Of a stretch of DNA of 64,000 nucleotides, positions 56,091 to 64,000 are shown piece by piece (the first letter of the stretch is position 1; each line of letters starts with the position of its first letter). The translations under genes and the position numbers were made by a program. This stretch comes from Distichodus sexfasciatus (taxonomy: Eukaryota > Chordata > Actinopteri > Characiformes > Distichodontidae). Below the pieces are notes generated by a model. The model searched no databases. It had not been told where the DNA came from and saw nothing but the letters and a program-made list of their open reading frames with translations. The stretch is from the NCBI GenBank assembly GCA_032718565.1, contig JAVGVS010000099.1, forward strand, positions 1,116,472 to 1,180,471, in the 5' to 3' direction.

Positions 56091-56374
56091 TAAAGTGTGC
56101 ATGAGTGTGTTAGTGCAGCCTGCAGGGTCAGTCCTGTGTCATCTCTCACTGTTGCATCACTGCAGAATCTGTGAACTCTCCATACAGCATATGGCCCGTT
56201 TTAAAAAAAACATGAAATTAATAATCAATTATTAAAGTAGGACACATTCCAGACCCTCTTCAGCTCACAGTCACCAACAGAGACACAAACATTCACATGC
56301 ACTTGTAAATGATGATATTGCAGGATCAGTTTTGGGGAGGTTATTATTAAACAATACCTTTTACACTTCCCAGC
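56091..56374. other. No gene recognised
   Basis: Unique sequence. Confidence 0.4.
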
Positions 56375-56540
56375 TGTTTGTGATTAAAAGTATCTAAGCT
56401 CCACTACAAGCTGCTGTTTTAATGTAGTAGTTACTATACTACAAGCTACAGATTAAATGTAACTAACTACATCCAAGCAGTTTCATCCAGTAATAACTAT
56501 GATTTGTGCTGTAGGATACTTTTAAAACAAATAAAATATA
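56375..56540. mobile_element. Dispersed repeat, uninterrupted copy
   Basis: TTGTGATTAAAAGTATCTAA, GCTGCTGTTTTAATGTAGTA, GTTACTATACTACAAGCTAC, ATCCAAGCAGTTTCATCCAG, matching 47705-48080 minus its SINE. Confidence 0.6.
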
Positions 56541-57550
56541 TAATGTGTATCCTAAAATGTGATACATGTTGTTAAAGGTAATGCGAAAATCTGCAGAGTA
56601 TTGTTTTCTAATGATGTAGTGTTTTACCATTATATATCACTGTTTGAAAAATGTTTAAAGATTAAAAAATTTGCCTGTCCATTTTGCAACAAAAAAACAC
56701 ACTACACTTTACATACATAGTTTTATTGTAATATCCACTTGTAGATTTATGTTTATTTTTTCCATATTTTCTGTATTTATTCTTTTATTTCTTGTACAGT
56801 TTATTTTATAAGAAACTGTTGTTCGTTTCTATTTGTATTTCTATTTGCACTTCATCTTTTGAGGATACATGTTGTACTGGAATGATTCTGTATTAGGGTT
56901 GTAATAATACATTACCAAAAAATGATACATAAGTTTAATGATAAATAAGAATAAAGCATTAGTCCAAAATGACATCAATCAGAAATGATACACATTGTAA
57001 TGTCTCTTCATGTTAAACATGAGCGCTATTTTTATTAAGGAAAAGACATTATATGACATTATATTTAAGTTGCTTTTATGATTTGATATGAGTGGATATG
57101 ATGGTGTTAAATCAGCATATGATATTGTCTCATATTGATTGCTTTCTCCTGAATTAAATCAATTGAAAAGCATATTGTAGCAGACTCTGCAATATCGGCA
57201 GTCAATCAAATCATTGTACAGTAAATCAATATAATATCATTATTTTACAATATTCAAATGTTATATAAATTAAGAATCAGAATCGATATAACATCATAAT
57301 ATCATAATATTGTGATTTACTCTACTGCTGTGTATGTAACAAATCTTGAACCTGAATTGTCCCCACTTTTATTCTCAACTCAAAATACTCGGTCTTGTTT
57401 TTTTGACATGTTGATAACACTGTTCTACTGGAGATAAAGTGAAGAGCAACTCTCTCTCTCTCTTCCCCCAAGTGACAAGGCACTGCAGTAATCGCTCTAT
57501 CTCTCGTGCTGTGGTTTACTCTGGTAATAATACAGTCCATGTTCTCACAC
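56541..57550. other. AT-rich DNA, no gene recognised
   Basis: Very AT-rich with ATAATATC-like words at 57220-57310. A TTAGGGTTGTAATAATACAT word at 56895 may be one end of a hAT-like relic, but no partner end was found. Confidence 0.4.
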
Positions 57551-57686
57551 AGTTACTGGTAATGGTTAGGGAGTTGGCCATGTCATCAGAGGGTCGCCAG
57601 TTTAAGTCCTGGAACTGTAATGGTACCATTGAGGAACTCATGACAAATTACTGTCCCTAAGCACTGCTCCCGGAGCTGCTTCTTTA
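57551..57686 (+). mobile_element. SINE-1, cut off
   Basis: AATGGTTAGGGAGTTGGCCA, GGGTCGCCAGTTTAAGTCCT, ACTGTCCCTAAGCACTGCTC, CTTCTTTACAG. It stops in the middle of the family consensus where the duplicated segment begins. Confidence 0.75.
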
Positions 57687-58010
57687 CAGAAACCAGAAAC
57701 TATCAATAGCTTGTTAGTCAGATACTCAAAATAAATTTAGCCAGGTTAACTCTCCTGGGGCGGTTTGTGGTGTAACAGTTAGGGAATTGACCCCGTGATT
57801 GGACGGTCACCTGGTTTAACTTCCGGATCATAAAGATACCACTGAGGTACTCATGAGCAACATGCCCAATGTACCCAAGCACTTCTCCCCGGGTGCTGCC
57901 AAAAAGCTGCCCACTGCTCCTTCACAGATGGGTCAAATGCAGAGGTCACATGTAGTTGTGGTGCACTGTGTGCTGTGCTTTGTTCACAATGAGAAATAAT
58001 CACTTACTTA
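57687..58010 (+). repeat. SINE-1 with lead, near-identical to 50476-50800
   Basis: 57687-57918 equals 50476-50707. 57919-58010 continues as SINE-1 but differs from the other copy at about ten positions. Confidence 0.85.
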
Positions 58011-58327
58011 AAATGACTTTATTAGCAACATCAGTCTGCTATCATTGTACATGATCAGATCTCCTTATTAGCTAGATATTGCTGCTTCTGCTGTTGCTGA
58101 CTTTGCTGCTTATTATTAATATATGTGAGTGATTCATTGGTGTTATTGGCAGGGAGATTGTTGTTATATTCCAAAAATACTGGATTAAGTATTTAAGGTG
58201 TCAGGTTGTTGTGCAATCATGGGTTAAAACCAACCGGGGGTGTGCTTCAGTCCAGAATTAGCTCGCCAGAGTCTGGCTTTGTTGAACAGTGAATCCTTGA
58301 TGAGGACATTGCAAATATATGAGGAGA
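58011..58327. other. No gene recognised
   Basis: Unique sequence. Confidence 0.4.
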
Positions 58328-58460
58328 TGGTGGTCTAGTGGTTAGGATGCTTAACACTGAACCAAGAGTTTGTGGGTTCAATTTCCAACCTCCAGCACTT
58401 CCACCACTGGGTCTCTGAGAAAGACCCTTAACCCCAAGTTGCTGCAGGGAGACTGTACCT
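58328..58460 (+). mobile_element. SINE-3 copy, 3'-truncated
   Basis: GGTGGTCTAGTGGTTAGGAT head, GTTTGTGGGTTCAATTTCC, GGGTCTCTGAGAAAGACCCT. Confidence 0.8.
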
Positions 58461-59210
58461 TAGATCGTGTGCTTACATTTTTGAGTAGTTCATGTAGTTA
58501 ATGATTGATTTTACTTGTTCATGACAAAACATGCCAAAGTTTAAAAGTTCAGATAAAGGGGTTAAGATGTAACGTAAGGAGAAAATTCATTTTGGCTCCA
58601 TATTACAAAATAATAATTCATGTGTAGTGTAAAGGAAATGTTATAGTAGTAGCATATTGGGTGTGTATAAGTATTAAATGTCTGCTGTGTTTGGGAAACA
58701 GAAGGTAGAATTGCCAAAGCTTACAAACTTTCTGAGAAATCAGATAATAAATTAATATCATCTTCCCTGCAGCCCCACCCTCCTGCAAACAAACCCACAT
58801 TGAACCAGCCATCCATTGATGGTACACTAACACAGACAATGGAAGGGAACACAGTAGTAAACCCTGAGGGACACCACGCACACACAGCCACTCACCAATC
58901 AACACTCTTTTAAGCATATGACCATGTTGGGGACTTATTAGATATGTTGCAGTGAATTTGACACGATGACACAGGTTCCCAGCTTTGTGCAATCAGGTGA
59001 AAGTCTTAATATTGGAGGGTTCAGAAACACACACAAATGCTGACACTAGCTATCATTGAATATTTTCCATTTTGCAGCAGAGCTAAATTCCAAATTCAGT
59101 CAAAAGTGTGTTGGGTGGAATGTAATAGCCAGATTTTTGTGGTTTAGGATCGCTAATGTTGTGTATATATATATGTGTGTGTCTGTGTGTTTCTGGCCTA
59201 GACTGATGAC
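58461..59210. other. No gene recognised
   Basis: The 124-codon minus frame 58618-58992 shows no domain; it may be retroelement debris but I cannot assign it. Confidence 0.35.
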
Positions 59211-59285
59211 AGGGAGACAAATTTTAGTCTGTACACCTGCAGACTGTGGAAGCTACCTTTTGGTCTGAAAGCTGATGTCCCCATC
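59211..59285 (+). pseudogene. Possible Gypsy-type reverse-transcriptase remnant
   Basis: One frame reads NFSLYTCRLWKLPFGLKAD before a stop. In Gypsy reverse transcriptases a GRYRW-x-x-LPFGL-K segment is strongly conserved, and the fit to LPFGLK is good. Only about 25 codons are recognisable, so this is tentative. Confidence 0.35.
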
Positions 59286-59819
59286 TAATTGGTGCAAAAA
59301 TATCTATGGTACTAAAAGGCAGGGAAGAAAAATTATACAGGGGGTACAGGGAGAGGCCCCAAATGTTCTGTAAGCACTTTCGCTAGGATGAAGTAATCTG
59401 AACAAAACAACATGCTGTGTGCTTCTCAGGATGTAGTTTCGAACCATCTGGGTTATCTGTGCATTGAGCAATGAGGTAGGCGTCGGACAGCTGTGGTGAT
59501 GTTTAACCTCTGTTTGCAGCTTCTGGGTGCATACTGCCCGTACCCCTTCACTCAGTCACTCGACTTCTTATCAGGATGGTGGTGTAGAGTATTGAGCAGC
59601 GAATCTTCATGGTGTGAACCTATTGGATCACCAGTTCGTTTAAGAGATGTAGGAGTGAATTTATTAAGAAATATGGTGTCTGCAGCCACCGTCTATAAAA
59701 CCTATGACACCTAGCACAGAAGGTAGGGAGGTTACACATATGTCAAGGTATATATTGTATTTTTTTATTCAGATTGCTTCATCCTAACAGGAGTTACAAC
59801 AGAATATTCCAGGTGTCTT
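59286..59819. other. No gene recognised
   Basis: Probably retroelement debris between the RT-like patch and the LTR-like block. No motif seen. Confidence 0.3.
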
Positions 59820-60117
59820 TCGAGGGAATCTGTCACGCACACTGTGTTCCACGACCAGCACTAGGACTTGGAAGTCATCGGTCGTGGTTCGGGAAGTATA
59901 AAAGGAGGCATTTTCTCGCAGCGCATCGCTCAGTTATTGAGTCAACCTGGCCCAATTCCGATTCATTTCGGCACCAACTGTGAGTACTCCAGTTATTTGG
60001 TTTATCTCCTCGACTGAGTGTGTGTCTGTTAGAACGCAGATTCTTTGCGTGAGAGAGTTCTTTGCAGTCCTACCTACTCATGCTTCTATCCGCATTTGGG
60101 TTAACCACCGCACTACA
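59820..60117 (+). mobile_element. LTR-like sequence with TATA box
   Basis: Begins near TGTCACGCACACTG (59830), has TATAAAAGG at 59897-59905, a start-site-like TCGCTCAGTTATTGAGTC about 28 bases on, and ends with CGCATTTGGGTTAACCACCG, then CACTACA. This is the layout of a fish Gypsy LTR. A target duplication was not found. Confidence 0.45.
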
Positions 60118-60340
60118 AGGGCTAACGGCTAACAACTAGCATTTCTGCCAAATCCTAACCAGATCACTGATAGAATCTCATAATATTACTGTAAATTTAT
60201 TAGTAATGCCTTACATTACTGTGTTACAGCCAAAACAAATGCATTATTGTAATTGTGTTACTTTTGTAAAATGTTACTTCCAATACTGGTCTGGTTTTTA
60301 GGTATTTGTCAGAACCTGACTGTCCCATAAGAGATTTAAC
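60118..60340. mobile_element. Fragment of the 8276-type transposon
   Basis: 60190-60290 shares GTAATGCCTTACATTACTGT, GTTACAGC and TTGTAATTGTGTTACT with 8605-8680 and ends TGTTACTTCCAATACTGG, the complement of a CAGTATTGG end. Confidence 0.5.
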
Positions 60341-60774
60341 CTGAGGTTTTGTGATGTTTACAGCTTTGTGAGACATGTTAGTATGTGTGTAGGAAAAATG
60401 TCTTTAGAGAAAAGTTTCAAACTAAAAGATGGAGTTATGGTTATGGGAGTTAAAGGAAGGACCTCACAAAGATAGCAAGATAGAACTCTCTCTCTCTCTT
60501 TTGTGCACCAGGTGACCTTGTGTTACCCAGCACAGCACCACCACAGCTGCTCCACCCTGCAGTGTGCACACCTGATGCTCTCATAAACACCATGGCCATG
60601 TGAACACCGCCATTAACACATGTGAACATTTTGTTCTGCAATTTTCACTTCAGTAGTATACACATTAGCCTCATTTCCTCAAACATGCCTCTGTAAAAAC
60701 AAAATGTGTGGACGCTTCCTGAGTGACACTGAGCTCCAGCAGCACCTCATCCTGTCTGCATGGCACCCCACCCG
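60341..60774. repeat. Partial T1 repeat, then unique DNA
   Basis: 60380-60480 has AAAATGTCTTTAGAGAAAAG, ACTAAAAGATGG and AAGGACCTCACAAAGATAGC, a decayed T1 repeat lacking TG runs, followed by a short (CT)n. No gene after it. Confidence 0.5.
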
Positions 60775-61070
60775 CTGTGTTCACAATGACAAATAATCAC
60801 TCACTTTAACATGGCTTTTATGGTTTAATCTCTTAATCGCTTTGTGGTTGTTAGCCATGTTAAAGTGAATGATTATTTGTCATTGTGAGCACAGCACAGC
60901 ACAGCACACAGTTCACCACAACCAAATGGGAGCTCTGCATTTGACCCATTTATGAAGGAGCAGTGGGCAGCTGACATGGAGCAGTGCTTGAGGACGGTAC
61001 CTTGCTCACGAGTACCTCAGTGGTACCTTTTGGTCCTGGGATTCGAACTGGCGATCAACTGTTAACATGT
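60775..61070. mobile_element. SINE-1 tail facing a reversed SINE-1 (hairpin)
   Basis: 60776-60813 is a plus-strand SINE-1 tail (TGTTCACAATGACAAATAAT, CACTCACTTTAACATGG). 60853-61070 is a minus-strand SINE-1 beginning with the exact mirror (CCATGTTAAAGTGAATGATT, ATTTGTCATTGTGAGCAC). Confidence 0.8.
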
Positions 61071-61409
61071 GGAACAAAGATCAGCCATAATGCCGAGACT
61101 GGAATGCCATCATGCAACCAAATTTAAGTGACAATTAGCACACAATAGTACATTTTTCTGTCCAGTGAGCGTGTGTTTATAAGTATAATGCCGACTTGCC
61201 ACACTTATGGACTTGGTCACAATGTTTTCGGGTAAACTTCCCCTGGTTTTCAAGTCCATACAGTCCGCTGCATGCAAAAAGCCAAGCTCCAACCAGATCT
61301 CCAGTACTGTCGCATTCAGTGTTCCAGGTTCCGGGGTTTTCCAGTCATACATGTAGATGTGTGTGATACCGGAAAACATGGACGACAAAATATTGGTAGG
61401 ACAGCCACA
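61071..61409. other. No gene recognised
   Basis: Unique sequence. The minus frame 61110-61388 has no recognisable domain. Confidence 0.4.
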
Positions 61410-61590
61410 ATGTCACAAAACATTTAGCACCAAATTCACATGGAGAGGTTTCTGTGCATTTGTCTGTTTGCACCACCATCTCCACAGTTACATCATTGTA
61501 TTGGTGTGTTGTCTATTCATTGTATTGTCTACTTATTGTTTCAGCATGTTCATGGAGTAAAGCTGTCTCATCACACTGACGACAATAAAG
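61410..61590 (+). mobile_element. LINE 3'-end-like sequence
   Basis: Ends GCTGTCTCATCACACTGACG, ACAATAAAGC, matching the termini seen at 1722-1780 (minus) in the words GTCTCATCACACT and GACAATAAAG. Confidence 0.45.
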
Positions 61591-61651
61591 CAGGGGTGTC
61601 CAGTTTCACTCCTGAAAGGCTAGTATCCTGGAAGTTTTCCATCATAACATT

Positions 61652-61929
61652 GGGCCTCATTTACCAATGGTTCTTAGGAACAAATTTGTTCTTAAACCCC
61701 CCTTACGCACTTTTCAGGATGATTCTGGCATTCACACGGCACTACAGTCTCATACCCTTTTATGGGACATTTTTCATTACGAAGGCGTGGGATTCGTCAT
61801 TCTTAGGAAAACAAGTGTGAATAATTCTGCTGCTTAAGGACAAGTCATGATTCTGACAGATTATTTTTAGCAAATTCCTTACAAACAAATTTAAGAAAAT
61901 TCTTAAGAAGATATTGGTGAATGAGACCC
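61652..61929. mobile_element. PIF/Harbinger-like MITE, 278 bp
   Basis: Terminal inverted repeats GGGCCTCATTTACCAA (left) and GGGTCTCATTCACCAA (right, read inward), flanked on both sides by ATT, a 3-bp target duplication as PIF/Harbinger elements make. Interior TTCTTAGGAACAAATTTGTT and AAGAAAATTCTTAAGAAGA. No coding sequence. Confidence 0.75.
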
Positions 61930-62549
61930 ATTAACACCTTGTCTCAGGTAGAAGCTCACCAGAACTGACTCACTGGGTATGATGGAAAATCTCTAGATTC
62001 CCAACCCTCCAGGACCAAAACTGGACACAGCTGTAAAAAAGTAATGGCTTGGTTTTTTAATGGTATATGGTTTTTTACCATATACACTAAAGCTTGATAT
62101 TTAACATGCGTTTTTTAGTTTTGGCTGCTACTGTCTGTCTGTGTGCAAAGTGTACTTTGTAGTTTTGCTTGAACTCTGTAATTATAAATCGCAGAACACT
62201 CTGAGCCACAGGCTTTCACTCTCGCCAAACTCTAATTTTCTCCTGTTGCATCTGAAAGCTGACGCTCTGTATGTTTCTCTCCTTCATGCAAATTAGTAAG
62301 AGACCTTGCTCTCGTCCTGCATCTCTTCATCTCTCTCTCTTTCTTCCGTACTCTTTGTGGGGAGAGTGGATGTCGCTCTGCATTAGCGCAGTCTCTCCCA
62401 GGAGAAGAGCAGCAGTGCTGCAAGCTTTAAAAGACCTTTATCTCTATCTCTCCCTTAACATCCCTCTCTTTCTCCTCTCCCTGTCACTCCAGTGTTTTAC
62501 AGGGTCAACACTTCTGTCTGAGTGTGTGTGTGCGTTTTAAGTGTGTGTG
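61930..62549. other. No gene recognised
   Basis: Unique DNA with a CT-rich patch at 62325-62490. Confidence 0.4.
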
Positions 62550-63338
62550 TGTCAACCAGCACAAAAGTGCATGTCCACCTGGATGATGTGATGGAAGGAT
62601 TTTGGGGATGATGAAGGGCTAGTGGAGGAGTGACAAAAAGTGTTCCATGAGAAAGAGAGATTAGAAAAGGAGAGAGTATGGAAACAAATGAGAGAAAGAC
62701 AAGAAAATGAGGAATAAAGACAAAACAGAGATGGAGAAATCGAGGGAGAGAGAGAGAGAGGGATAGACAAGGAGTGTGAGAGAGAGAGAGGCAGATGGAA
62801 CAAATGCAAGAAAGCTGAGCAAATGAGGAATAAGGAGCAACAGAACAGAGGCAGAGAGAGAAGGGGTTAAAAAGGAAGAGAGAGTGTGGGAACAAATGAG
62901 ACAAAGATAAAGTCAGAACTGAGATGGAATGAAGGGGAGAGAGGTATAGAGAGAGGGATAGAAAGAGGAGAGAGCGACAGAAGGAGTGAAGAGAGAAATT
63001 TAGAGAAACAAGTGTGAAAAACAAGACAAAGAGAAAGGGAGAAAGCAGAAGGAAGTAGTTAGAAATTGACAGACAGAGAGAGAGAGAGAGAGAAAGGGGA
63101 GGAGGGAGGAGAGAACCAAAGAGATAGAATGTTGAAAAGAAAGAGGAAAAAGACAAGGGAGAGAGTTTAGCAAAGGAGTGGGAGAGTGTGGAAAAAAAAT
63201 GAGAGAAAGATGAGAAAATAAGGAGAAATGTCAGAACAGAGATGGAGAGACAGAGAGAGACATACAGAGAGATAGAGAAAGAGAGACCGAATAGGGAAAA
63301 AGGAGAGAGAGGGAAGGAAAGATAGAGATATAGTGGGG

Positions 63339-63373
<35 letters not shown>

Positions 63374-63735
63374 GGAGGGAGGGAAAGAAAGAGAGACAGA
63401 ATGGGGAAGACAGAGTGAGACACAGTGAAACAGAAAGAGGAGTGTGGGAGCAAGAGGAAGAGACACAGATGGAGAGAGAGAGAGATTAGAAAAGGAGAGA
63501 TAGTATGGGAGCAAATGAGAGAAAGATGAGGAAGTGTGGAAGTGAAAGTGAGAATGACAGAGAGAAAACAAGAGAGGGGGGGAAATAAGAGGAGGGTTAG
63601 AGATTAGAGAACGTCAGAGGTGAGGGAAGGAAATTGAAAGAGACTGAAGGAGAAAGAAAGAGGGAAGAAGAGAGAGACAGAGAAATGTGAGAAAGACGGG
63701 AGGAGATATAGATGGAGGAAGGGAAGGAGAGTTAT
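62550..63735 (+). repeat. 1.2-kb GA-rich polypurine tract
   Basis: Almost pure A and G on plus (GAGAGAGA, GAAAGAGA, GGAGGGAG words). The complement is open for 318 codons (62497-63453) of Ser/Leu/Phe with no domain. Confidence 0.9.
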
Positions 63736-64000
63736 TATATTATGATAATGAGATAATAAGTCCAGATGTCATCACATCCTCACTTCGCCACAATCACCAT
63801 CACACTGCACTGTTATGATGAAGTCAGTGAAGTGAGTGCTGTAAAGAGTGCCGAAAACTGAACTGAATTTGGTCAAGCTAAGCTTCTTTCTGCCACATTA
63901 TTGATTTTGGCGTGCATTATTGATACGGAATTGGTCAAATGCATGGCAAAGTAGAAAGTACAGATAAAGATAAATTACAAGTTAAAAATGTATGTAGCAA
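63736..64000. other. No gene recognised
   Basis: Unique sequence to the end of the window. Confidence 0.45.

Noticed and set aside
58618..58992. 124-codon minus-strand frame
   Set aside because: No recognisable domain, biased neither in codons nor in composition towards coding sequence.
62497..63453. 318-codon minus-strand open frame
   Set aside because: Complement of a GA tract; same compositional artefact.

Overview
The window is a piece of a ray-finned fish (teleost) chromosome. The evidence is a single vertebrate potassium-channel gene of the Kir2 family, three families of tRNA-headed SINEs in many copies, hAT-like, PIF/Harbinger-like and non-LTR (LINE) debris of the sort common in teleosts, and very dense (CA)n/(TG)n, (ATC)n, (ATT)n and polypurine/polypyrimidine tracts. 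Gene density is about one gene per 64 kb and nothing looks prokaryotic or viral.

The only intact protein-coding gene is on the minus strand at 17471-18817: a 448-residue inward-rectifier K+ channel best matched to Kir2.2 (kcnj12). Its coding region is one uninterrupted exon, GC-rich against an AT-rich background. A good splice acceptor lies 170 bases upstream of the ATG (exon edge about 18987). A consensus splice donor on the same strand at 32207/32206 closes a CpG-containing candidate 5' untranslated exon (about 32207-32500). If the two join, most of 18988-32206 is a 5' UTR intron, which would hold a full CRE/E-box site (31647-31658) and a unique, transcription-factor-site-rich block (27060-27360).

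Layout. 1-2.1 kb: LTR-like sequence and a broken LINE endonuclease. 2.5-6.2 kb: a 72-bp-period minisatellite split by a Harbinger-like insert carrying a broken Myb-like gene. 6.2-7.4 kb: a non-autonomous hAT element. 7.4-17.4 kb: mostly unique AT-rich DNA with a fold-back element, a LINE tail and SINEs. 17.4-19 kb: kcnj12. 19-31 kb: MITEs, TG-bounded repeats, a higher-order (ATC)n array, an old local duplication and hAT-like debris. 31-34.3 kb: long CT tracts around the candidate exon. 34.3-44 kb: SINE clusters, an element with a BED-like remnant, and (ATT)n. 44.46-45.3 kb: a 30-bp minisatellite. 45.3-55.3 kb: microsatellites, nested SINEs, a large inverted repeat, (GAT)n and a CT tract. 55.3-64 kb: TG-bounded repeats, a SINE tract sharing a 232-bp perfect copy with 50.5 kb, LTR-like sequence with a possible reverse-transcriptase remnant, a MITE with a clear target duplication, and a 1.2-kb GA tract.

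I found no convincing new biological system. The observations most worth following are the candidate distal 5' exon, the 232-bp perfect duplication with sharp edges, the 145-bp-arm inverted repeat, the repeat families that carry TG microsatellites at their own ends, and minisatellites with periods divisible by three that produce false open frames. All repeat-family assignments come from reading the sequence; no database was searched.
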